From the NCBI GenBank assembly GCA_037178855.1, contig JASJZC010000005.1, forward strand, positions 806,001-870,000: DNA of 64,000 nucleotides. Direction: 5' to 3'. Below, one piece after another: positions 11,501-23,500 of the stretch. The stretch is from Oscheius sp. JU75. Lineage: Eukaryota; Nematoda; Chromadorea; Rhabditida; Rhabditidae. Position 1 is the stretch's first letter. Each line of letters begins with the position of its first letter. The translations under genes were made by a program, and so were the position numbers. The notes below the pieces were generated by a model, which saw nothing but the letters and a program-made list of their open reading frames with translations, was not told the DNA's origin and did not search any database.

Positions 11501-14500
11501 CTACCCGACCAATGTTCAGTTTTCTCAGATACCAAGCGGGTTCGCCGTGAATGCAGTGACTCAATGGACAAGTATCGTCTTTCTGATTGTTATATGGTCC
11601 ATTCGAAACAATTTTTTTATCTAAACCCTAAGCGTCTCCACTCTTTCTCCGTCTTTTATGCTAGCTTTGAAACAGTGATGTATTTTACTACAGCTGTCTT
11701 TTGACCACGAAAAAATTGCTTAACAAGTCGGCAGTATTAAAAACTATTTTGCTTGAGCTATCTTTTACACTGGCAAAGTGACCCTTTTTTCCAATAAAAA
11801 TTATAGTTTTGGACCTTCTACAGCCTGATTATTGTTACCAATAAAATTGCTATCTCTTTCTACTATCTCTAAAATATTATCACGGCTTTCAGCACAATGT
11901 CTCCTTCCTGGACGAAGTAGTTATAGCAACAGGTTCTACAACAGTCAGTCCGAAAGAGGAGGAGTTCGATTATGATGAAAATGAGCCAGGGAAGGAAAAG
12001 GAGAAGACGTATTTGGATCACCTAATGAACTGCATTGGGTGAGTTTCGCGGGGCTCATTTTTATATCTGTTCGACGATATCGAACGGTATTCCTAGATTG
12101 GGTTCTTTGCCGCTCCTATGTCTCGAACCCACTCATCGCCGTCCAATCTTGCCGATCGCATCCACGTTGCGGGGGCTCTCCCAATCCTCTCGGACACTCT
12201 CCGCAGATCATCTTCCTATCTCATACGGGGCCTTCAGCTGACGCGTCGGTGGTCCAGGGGTATCCACTCCGTCGTGGCTCACGACCATCTTGCTCCGTTC
12301 ATCGCAGCAACTCTTCTTGCCCACTTCAGCTTTCTAATACATTATTTTTAGCAAAAACAATAATTTAAGTGTAAAAAGGGTCACTTACTCGCTTTTAGGA
12401 ACCCCTACACCTTAACCTCCTCGTTCGGTCAGAGCTGCATAGCTCCTTATGGTGGTCCAACTTTTTCGTACCTCGTCTTTGGGAATGAGAATGGAGACAC
12501 TGACCATGTAACTGACTATCTCTAGGGATAAGGAGCTGCTTTTTCAGCCCCTAAACTCCACAGCCGCCATCATTTCCCTTCCGTTGAGCAGTAAAGCAGA
12601 TGTGTTGAAGATGAGGGCTTGGGAGAAAAGGTAAGTGATCTTTTTGGATTGGAAATAAAAGAAAGGTTCAGTTTCATCAAGATGATGAAAAAATATAAGC
12701 ATGCGGAGGTTCAGCTGAGCTTTTTAGCTGAGAGGAGCATTCAGGTGAGAGACAAAGACAGACATTAACAGAGATAGAGAGACAGAGACTGTTTCCAGGA
12801 CGAGATCGAACGTGCCAGTGAGAGTGACGCCATTACTGTCCTCATCACCCTTTTCCTAATGGTACTTCCTGTTTCTGAACTATATGATCTAGAAATTCAG
12901 ATTCTGTACTCAGTTTTTGCTCTGGGCAAGTACACTGTCAAGGAGAATAGACTGGTCTCGATTCTGGTCCAGTCCAAAATTATCGTCGGATTCTGCGGAA
13001 TCTTGAGCATCTTCACTGCGATAGCTAGGTGGTTCAGTTATACCAGAATTTAGGTATGCCAGAGCGTCTAGTGACTGTAAAATAACGGAGGACGAGAAGC
13101 GAAGTGTATCAGCAACGTATCGTTAAAACAGTTTCGTTCCAGTACTTATCACTGCTTCGAAACAATTGACAACTAAAAGTTTCAACAAACCGCCTAACCT
13201 AACCTTAGCTTTCAGTTCCTTGGGTATTCTGGCCTTCTACGGTCTCCGTATACCTTCGGCAGCAATCGTCATGAACAGTTTTGTCACTCTTCTGATCGGT
13301 TGCAATAGAATTTTTGCCGTGGTGTGGACTTCAAGAAACTCATTGAAGAGACAGAGAGCTGACTTCTCTATCAGTTACTCTTTCAAAACCAGTCTTCCCA
13401 GTTCTCTGATATGTACTGTGGTACAGAGCACGATATTCTTTACTGGCGAGTCTCTGTCTCTGTCACTCTCACTGAAACATTCCAGGAGCCTTCATATCCG
13501 TCCCAGCCGTCCGCTCCTTCTGTCTCCTGTCATCCCTTTCCATCATTCTCCAACTTTTCTTCCTCTGTGTCCTGTTTCTGCCCGTCTGTATTTGGGACCT
13601 GAGGAGGCAGCAGGTATCTTTTTTCTGAAGAGTACTATCATGTAAGGAAGAGTGAGTGATGGTCGAAAGTACGAGACAATTCAAGCAATGATTGTCTATT
13701 TAGAAGAACTATAAATAAGAAAGATGCAACATAAAAGTTTTGAACTAGAAATGTTTCGCGTTTTGTTGATTAGGCAAGGCTCCGTTTTGAATGAGTAGAA
13801 AACCCTAAAATGTTCGTGTTACCTGATCTACTCTCGATCTGGAGTACGACTTTTCAGATTATTGGGAAATTATAGAATCACGCTTGGATCCTGAAAAGTT
13901 TCAATACTGTAAGTTTCTGTACCCAGTTGACTGTCTTGTTCAAAACCGTCATGAAATGTATCACTGTTTCCATAAGAGTTTGAAGGAAAATCAAACTGTT
14001 AGTCAACAGATATGCAGGCTAAAAACGAATTCTCTACCGTAGTAAGCCAATTTCCAGGTCAACCGTCCAGAGTTTTGCTGCTTCACCAACTGTACAAGTA
14101 CAATATCGAAGAAAGGGGAGACAATAGATGAGAAAATTATGCTGGACAAGGAAAAATGTTTGAGTTTGGAACACAAGGTATCACAAACATCAATAACTTC
14201 AATGAAGACAGTTCAAGTACTCACGGTGAAACATTTGTAAGAAAGTTCAAAATCTAAGAAACTTCAGATTTTGGTTACAGTAACAATACTGGCAGTTCTA
14301 CCATGGGCCAGCTCTGAGCTGAGACTGGGGCTGGATCAGAAGCTGGCTGTTCCGAGGGTGAGTTCAGTTTTGAAGAGACAGACAGGGAAAGTACAAAAAT
14401 CTGTAAAATAGCGTTCTTTCGTTTAGTACAAAAACCAGCTGCCGGCGGCAGCTTCGCAGCCCTTTGGCCTTTGCTTAGAATTGACCACAGGCGGCTGCGC

Positions 14501-17500
14501 CGCTTCCCAGTTTCTTCTACAGCTGGCTTGTCCCCTTGTCTCTTGACATGAAATGACTTTTGGGTATTAGTGTTGACATGCAATTGTGCGGACACCATGA
14601 CAGACAGACGAATAAAGACGTCTTCGACGTTTTTTAGCCATCAGTTTACATTGGCGGCTGCGCCGCTTCGTAGTTACAGAAATCTCCCAGTGGCTTCACT
14701 GTGAAAAAAACCAATTTAGGCAATAACTGTTTTTGAACAACAAAACTTTTGGACAACTAATTGGCTCGCTTCTGTTTCGTGGCCACGGACAAACAAACAA
14801 ACAGACAAACAAAGAAACAGAGTCCGCCACAGAAACCATCGCGTTTTAGATAGTAGAGATGTCAGAAACACTGTTTTTCGCTCAAATTTTCGATTAAAGA
14901 GACAGTAACATTACGGGTGCATGGGTGCACGGCGTGCCGCTCCCGACCTTTTGACCAGATTCCCCGCCTCCAAGAAGAGGATCCTTTGACTCTAGTGTTT
15001 GCGTGTTCGTGTGTAAGTGTGTGGCTTCCTCGCTGTAATTATGTGTGCATCCTATATCTCCCTATACCCCAATCAATAAACTAGCATTCGAACTGTTAGT
15101 GAACGGTAATATATCGTAGGATAGACGCAGACAGACTCTCAACTCACAATAGACTATCTTCTTATAATAGCCGTCTGCCCTACGAACACGGCGGAACGCG
15201 TTTTCGAATTTGAATTTTGCGGCGGCAAATCAAAACTTTTAAATTTTCAACGATTTCTTTTCTTTGGTGTCAAGCTTTGCTGGTTTTCTTCTTTTTCTCA
15301 TGTTGGCCGCCACTGGGTACTGTAGCTCGGGTTACTGTAGTTTCCTGTTTCATAACATTACTGTCCATTCTGAAATGTGCCATTCTGTGATTATATTTTT
15401 CAAGAGAGATACCAGTATCATACACAGGTGAAACGTTTGAAGACAAAAACTAGTAGCGAAAAACCAAAGAAACTTTTTGGAAGGATACTGTCTATCATGA
15501 AGAGAGCTTTACAAAAGACTTATTTTCAGCATATATAGAAAGCGTGATACATACAAACTATCAGCTGTCATCCGATAGCTCCGACTTTTAGACGAAAAAT
15601 CTGGAAGGTAAATTAATATGTTTCATTCCTAACTTGTAACCTGAAATCTCAGTAGCAATCAATGGTTTCTGCTTGGTAAAACTAGCAACTCTTTCGCGAA
15701 ATGGGAGAACCTAACGTAAAGAGACTAAATATAGCCCGTCGAGGTAAAAGAGCATTTTTCGAACGAGAGAATTTGGCTGCGCACTAACTTATCCCATTCA
15801 AATCATCGATACACAGCAAAGAAAATGGGTGCTGCGCACTACAAATTATGCTCTCTTTTTCTTAAATGGACTACACCACTGTTTCCTTGCTTCTGATTTG
15901 TATCTTATTGAAAATCGGACAATGTTTCATCGAGTACATATTTAAAAGCACCTTCAACGTATTTGCTGATTCTGGGGAAGAAACTTGAATGTTGTATACT
16001 GTTCAGCTTCGGCAAAGTGTTAGGGGGTTTGTCATCAAAATACACAGAATTGGAAAGGCCTAAAAAAGATCAAAAGCGTTTATCAGGCTGCTTTCTGTAG
16101 GCAGTAGTGGTTAACGTAAGGATCTAGTTCTAAATGTTCAAAAGTCTCTCTGTGTGGGAGTGTGTGGGTGTCTGTTTGCCTGAAGCCCTAACTGCCAATT
16201 TGTCACACATACTTTGTGACAGCATAGCTGCTCTTTGCAAGTCAAGTCAGTTGGGAGATGCGTCTCTGGGAGAAAATTGCTCCTGTCAGGGTAGCTCGAC
16301 TGGAACAGTATCTACCTGTCACGAGCCCCAACGGGCATCAGCCCAACTTTTGTTTAGTGCCAAAGGTGTGAAACTGACTTGTGTGTGGAGGTAATTTGGA
16401 TGTTCTCTTCGTATAATTTGTAACTTGTAAGATCATGCATCATGGAGTTAGTTTGCTTCGTTCGCTGAAGAAAGTCGCTTCCTTCCGCGTCTCTAATTGA
16501 AGACAGTAGACTACTCTCGCCTATCAGTAGCCTGGACAACCTGGTGGCGCTACATGTCCAAATTGCTATGTCTAAGGATCGGATCGCTGAATTGCCGAAC
16601 GCTACGAACAGACGCCCGTCTTGCTGAGCTGAACGATGCCCTACACGACGTCGATTTTGATGTGATTGCTCTAAGCGAGGTCAAAAGAAGAGGACGAGGA
16701 ACCCAAATCGTGCAATCGACGGGACATTTGCTGCTAAATGACGGTCAGACCGGATTCATCGTGAATAGTAGATGGTCTTCATGCGTCACCTTCCAGTCCT
16801 TTAACGACCGAGTCTCGATGCTCGATGTCAAAACAAAAAGCGGAAATGTGAGGGTCATTGGAGTATATGGCCCAACGTCTGCGAGTTCTGATGATACCTA
16901 TGATGACTTCCTAGCTACCGTTGACACCGCCTTACAGTTCAAACGAGTACGTCGTGATCGGCTTCCGGGGAAAAGATTGCTCTGTAAGGTTGCCCTCGGC
17001 GACTGCAACAGCAAGGTTGGTTAGGGAATGCCAGGAGAACCACATGTCGGACCTCATGGGCTGGGAACAAGAAACGAAAGAGGGCAAGTTCTGGCTGACT
17101 TCTGCTCGGAGAAAAATCTCTTTGTGATGAACACCCGTTTCAAGAAGAGGCAATCACGAAAAATGGACCTGGATCGCACCAAACATGGACACAAGGAACG
17201 CAATTGACTACATCCTGTGCTCATCCCCGCAACTGTTCACAGACGTAGATATAATAGGAAGGCTTCGATTTGTGTACGATTACCGACTCCTGATGGGAAA
17301 GCTGACTCTGCCCTTCTCTCAAAAACGACCTCCTAGGAGATGTCCGAAAGTTAAACTGAACAAGCGCCTTTTCAAGTATGCTGTGGAAGAAAAAGTCCAA
17401 GATGTTCAAACGACAAGCTACAACGACATGAGAGAAATTCTCATTTTTGCTGCAGAACTCTCGTCAGATCCTGTTCCTAAATCGTCTTTCATCTCTCTAC

Positions 17501-20500
17501 GTACCAAGAATTTGTTTCAACGACGTCACGAACCGATGACTAGACGTGTCACCCGACTCAGCCGCGTGGAGTTCTCGATAGTCTCAAAAGTTCTGAGGGA
17601 ATCTTTGAAAGAAGATCTGAGGGCGAAACATCAATCGCGTCTCACGGAGGCTTTGATACAAGGAAAAAGTCTACTGAAGACTCAACGGAAGAATCAAATC
17701 GAGAAGACCAGCCTGAGGCAACTGAGTAACAGCATTGGTGGAATTGTCAATGACCTAGATGATGTTCGGGAAATCGTCCGCTCCTTTTACAATAATCTCT
17801 ACTCTTCCCGGTCAGACCAACTTATTCGCAGCAGATGACGATGTTCCTCCAATACTTGCATCAGAAGTACAGAAAGCCATCTCTAAGTTGAAACATGGAA
17901 AAAGTCCTGGGCCGGATCAATAACATCAGACATGGTTCACGTAGCAAAGGACATCATCACTCCACACTTGACGGCGATTTTCAACGATATCCTGGAGGAA
18001 CAACAAATCCCTGATCATTTCGCGGACTCGACGATATTTTTGCTCTACAAAAAGGGAGACCCACTGCTCTTCAAAAACTACAGACCAATATCTCTTCTCT
18101 CAGTCTTCTTCAAAGTCTTCACCTCTATCTTAGGCGAAAGAATGAGGCTCGCGCTGGACAACAATCAACCACCAGAGCAGACCGGGTTCCGGAAGTCTTA
18201 CTCCACTTCAGATAACATCCAAGCAAAGACTTGATCGAGAAGAGCAATGAGTACAAATTCCCCCTCTACCTAGGATTCATCGACTACAACAAAGCTTTCG
18301 ACAGCATCGAAAGATCAGCCTTGTGGAAATCGTTGGGCGAGCAAGGTGTTCCGCTGAAGATTATCAACATACTACAGTGCGCGTCAAAAATATAGGGACA
18401 CCCCCTAAAATCGCGATAGCGGGCGTGCTTCACACTTTTAGGCTTTGGGAGTACTTCCATCGTTTTTCTCGTGTTCTAAAACCCTTAAAGCCATCCTTTC
18501 GGAAGGAATGGCTCAAAAATGCGAATGTGATACCGTGGTCAGTGGAAAACGCCCGCGTCATAAATATAGGGACATCTTCAAATATTCTAGATTTCCTTCG
18601 AAATTGCTTGTGTTTTCCGTTCTTTCTTCACAGTTTTATCGTATTCCCTTATAGTTGAAGACGACTGGTTAACAATATTCTAGAAATGCCTCAAGCCAAA
18701 CTACTTTCGGAGATTGAACAAGGCCAAGTAAGTGCTCTACGTGATGCTGGTCACAGTCTTCGTCAAATTGCCAAACAATTGAAGAGATCTGTGAACTGTA
18801 TTAGCCAGTTTTTCAAGAACGGACGCCGCTGCGACAAATTCAGTACAGGACGACCGCGTGTGCTGACTCCGAGAGACGAAAACCACATTCGTCGCTTGGT
18901 TTCCAACACCACGATCTCGGCAAATCAGGTTCGCGCTGAGATTTCGACGACTGCATCGAAGTCGACAATTCTCCGAGCCATCCACAGAAATGACAACATC
19001 GTTCGACAGCAAATGAAGAAAGCCCCGATGCAAAAACCCCAGCACAAGCAGGCCAGAGTTGCCTTCGCCCGTGCTAACATGAATCTCGATTGGGACAAGG
19101 TTAGTATTTTTGTTTCCGCTGATTTTTTTTTTTGCTCTAGGTCATATTTTCCGATGAGAAGAAGTTCAACTATGATGGCCCAGACGGTTTCACTCATTAC
19201 TGGCGTGATCTGCGCAAAGAGCCAAAGTATTTCTCTCGACGAAACTTTGGAGGTGGATCATGCATGGTTTGGGCGGGATTCTGCAGTCTCGGACCGCTGA
19301 ATATTGCCTTCATCACCTGTCGAATGAATGCGAAGGATTATCAGGACGTTTTGGAGGATCATTTGATCTCTTTTCTCCAAGCGAACCCGGGTCGTGGACT
19401 GATTTATCAGCAAGACAACGCCAGCATTCATGCATGCAGCAGTACTCGCACCTGGTTCAAGTCCAATAATATTACCGTTCTGAACTGGCCATCCTGCAGC
19501 CCTGACCTCAATCCAATGGAAAACTTGTGGGGGATCCTTGTGCGCAAGATCTACAAGAATGGCCGCCAATTCCAAGCCTCTGACCAGCTGAAAAAGGCTA
19601 TCCTCAAAGCCTGGGATGAGATCACTCCTACAGTGATCCAGAACTTGATAAGCAGTATGCCCAATCGTCTTATGGATGTCATTGCCAGTCACGGAGGTCC
19701 TACTCGTTATTGAGCATAGTTAACTACATGTTGTTTGTGAAATTTCACAATAAATTGTTGATTTTCTAAGGTGTCCCTATATTTATGACGCGGGCGTTTT
19801 CCACTGACCACGGTATCACATTCGCATTTTTAAGCCATTCCTTCCGAAAAAATGGCTTTAAGGGTTTTACTACACGAGAAAAACGATGAAAGTACTCCCG
19901 AAGTCTAAAAGTGTGAAGCGCGCCCGCTATCGCGGTTTTAGGGGGTGTCCCTATATTTTTGACGCGCACTGTATGACTCATTTACGATCAATCGTCCGTC
20001 AACGTCAATGTAATTGGAAAGAAAGTGCCAATCGAGGTAAACTGTGGAGTTCTACAAGGAGACACAATTTCGCCTATCCTGTTTTCCTCTGTGATGGAAG
20101 GGATTTTCCGGAAGTCTGCTCAAGGCTTGCAATACATGATGGAAACGCTGTCGGCAGAAAGTACCAAAGTTGGCCTTCACATCAATGCGGAGAAAACCTT
20201 CATCATGGCAAACAGAAGAAATCTGCCGGTCACGTTGAGCGGCAAGAATGTTTCTTACTGTAATGATTTCATATTTCTCGGATCGAGACTCTCTTTCGAC
20301 GGGAACATTTCTCTAGAAATCAATCGAAGGATCAGATCAGCCTGGGCCTCTTTCAATCGTTTCCTCTTCACAAATACAAGGATCACTCTCAAATACAAAA
20401 GGAAGCTCTACACACAATGTGTCGAGCCTGCACTCCTCTATGCAAGCGAAACTTGGACACTGAAAGAGCGGGAACTTAACAAGCTCATCACCGTTCAGAG

Positions 20501-23500
20501 GAAGATGATGCGTAGAATGGTTGGAGTCACGCTGTTGGACCGACGAACAAATGAATGGTTACGCGAGACGGTGAAGCTGCAAGACGTCAGAATCAAGTGG
20601 ATCAATAGAAAATGGAGATGGGTCGAAAAGATAGCCAACATGCAACACGACCGATGGACAAAGACAATATGCGAATGAAGGCCGTGGTCTCGACACAGGA
20701 CGGCAGGAAGACCAAGAGCTAGGTGGAGAGACGATTTTGCAACAAGATGTGGCGAGAACTGGATACAGATGGCTAAGGTGGACCCCGACAACTTCAGACA
20801 GAGCAAAATACGACATATCGAAATGATATGATAATCGTAAATAAATAAAAAGATCATGCAAAGAAAAGTCGAACTTTGAAATCCCGATAAAAAAAAGAAA
20901 AATCTGTTCTATCAACAGTATTTATTGCATAGTTGTCGGAACAGATCGTTGTTTCTTTGTTAGTGACTTGGCTGATCTCCCCCCACATACCTTTTTGACA
21001 GATGCAAGCATCTGTGTCTAATACACCATATGCCCAGTCTGGAGAAGTGCCTTGGTCCGAAACAAAATAATAGTTGAGGTGCGAATCGGATGGTATATTC
21101 ATATGAATTAAATTAAGTTATCTACGGTATCCTAGCAGAATGGTCTAATTGAAACCTCTAGAATGAATACTGAAAAGGTGAAACTCACCTAGAGGTATTC
21201 AATTGGACAGGGCTGCCACCAACAACATTCTTCATCCCACGCTAGTGGGAGTCAAGGACAAGAATCCTATACTCGATGACTCATACTACCGTAAGTACTC
21301 AACACTATTCAAGATGGCCACACATCAGCGGATTCTGTGACCCACCATTAGAGCATCCTTACACAACAAGAGTGAACAAGGACGTGAAAAGGTCTCAAAA
21401 GATTCATTGCTTCTTCGTTTGTGATTTGACTGATCTTCTAGTTTTTGAGATGACGCTGTCCGGCAGTGAAGACTGAAATTCCATTGCTTCTAACAAAGCA
21501 GTTGTAGTTGTGGGATCTAGGGTAGCAATTTAAATGACTCAAAAGAAGAGAAACCTTTTTGACAAACGAAGAAGAGGTTTGAGGTTGACGCTTGACAATC
21601 CCACTGTTTAAAATCCCTGTAGCCCATTCCTGTGACAAGAGAGTAAGAAGGATAAGCATTGTTTGAGGTATCTAACTTAGAAATCAGTCCTACAAACAGA
21701 ATGGTCTAAAGCTGCCAAGTGGGGTTCCATCTTGCCATTGACAACTGTCATATTCCGTTCCGTTAGGACAGTTCAAACCAGTCCAGACCCAATTACAATT
21801 CTCATAACACTTGTTGTTGTTGTTAACAAGTGTTATGAGAAACTCATTCGTACTATTGTCAGGAATCTTTGGGAGGACGCCATTCTCTTGAGCACAAATG
21901 GCTTGCGCGTCCGTGAAGGATACATATGAAACAAAAAGCTGAATAACATTTCTTCAAATCTATTCTATGCTAACCTTGTAGCATTTGCAGGTTCCAATAT
22001 AGAAAGTGTATCCAGGGCTGCAGACAGGGTTTGCTACAAATTTTTTTCCCGGTATTTAGCAGTTTGATAAAAGATACCGGGGCAGGCAGACAGAGGTGGA
22101 GATGGGGATGGGGACGGAGACGGGGACAAAGGTGAAGAGGGAGATGAAGATGTGTTCAAGTCAATTTGACAGACAGATGGTCTCCGTGAATTGCACTGCT
22201 CTTTTCTGAATTCTTGTTTTCAGGGATCAAATGCCTAGCATACATCCACATATTATCTTGTTCTCTAACGGTAGCACACTCGTAAGCACTAGGATCACTT
22301 GGCTGATTCGGCGCCCAGTTCGTGAAAACTACTGGCTCTCGAGTAGTCCAAGTCCATTGCGGATTCATCAAATAGTTTGCCCCGATCCAAAAACTTGGAG
22401 CTGGAGTACTAGCGGATGCAATTCCGGACACGTAGACAGTTTCGAACATGCTCTGAATGGCAACCAAAGTGCCACCAAGTTTGTCACAACTCTGCTCTGC
22501 TGCCAGAAAATCGAGAGGTTGGGTGTTCACTTTGTAGCATCTGTAAAATTTTACAGGATGTGCTAAAATGGACAGACTTGTTAAAGTAGGCTTCATAGAA
22601 AGTCCCGTTAGGACAAATTGCCCAAGCTGTAGAGGCCAAGACCAACAGGAGCAGTGTCCGTGACATTGGTGAATTGAGCACTCTTATCAGCGGAAGCTTC
22701 TGCTGAAAGATTGCTTTTATCAACAGAAGAGAGTGTAGAAGTTGTTGCTGCGCTGCACAAACGAGTGAAAAACGAAATATTTATACAATTTTTCTATGTC
22801 CAAGTTTATATTAACTCATCAGAGTAGTATGACGCAATTTTCTTCCCTATGTGCAACAGGTGATACAATATTTTTGTGAGCATTTCATTCAAGATTTCAG
22901 AAGTTTGCAATAAGTTGAATTAAGTTGTCGAATGTCGAGCAACAAATTGTACGTGACTCACATTCTCCCTCACAAACTGGCGAACTAGGCATGCAAACTT
23001 TAAGTTTTTTTGTGGACAGAAGCCTTCGCATCCAAGTTCCATCAGATGTAAACTACACTACAAATCCTTATTTCAACCGCTACTTTGACCAGTGGTATGT
23101 CTTGCAAAAGCTGTGGGTCGGCCTTTGTGTTTTCACAACCGCGCTTGCAGCCCATTTACTGATTTTCCAATCTCCTGAGCAGTTATCACTTATGCTCAAA
23201 TCTATGCTGATTTACACCAGCTTTTCGTAAGTTCGTAAACTTCGTTCATCATCTCACGCCACTCGAGGGCTCCTCGCAAGACCATGATCCTGTCGAAGTT
23301 GCAGGGCCAGAAGAAGACAGATCGTCTCGAGACTCTGATTCCCATCCGTGTAGTTGCTCAAAAAGCAGTAGCTGCAGTTCTGAAGTGGATGAGCCTTCGA
23401 GGGGGAGCCAGCTGCGGACGGGAGACTGAGCATTTTGCGCAAGTCGTCTAACTGATCACGAAGATCTTCGGAAGTAGAGAGAACAGAGTTTCTTGACATC

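Larger units (their letters stand above)
16490..20880 (+). mobile_element. RTE-clade non-LTR retrotransposon, inactive, interrupted
   Basis: A decayed non-LTR retrotransposon with an apurinic endonuclease domain followed by a reverse transcriptase, as in nematode RTE-1. Without the Tc3-like insert it is about 2.8 kb. The 3' end carries a short A-rich AAATAAATAAAA tail, and a near-identical 3' end occurs at about 56087-56167. The 5' boundary is uncertain; 16490 is where endonuclease-like coding becomes visible. Target duplications were not identified. Frameshifts, stops and loss of the FADD box make it inactive. Confidence 0.85.

Noticed and set aside
22082-22135. purine-rich tract as a stand-alone microsatellite
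   Set aside because: It lies in lectin exon 22205-22078 and encodes the Pro/Ser linker between the two CTLDs in the correct phase.
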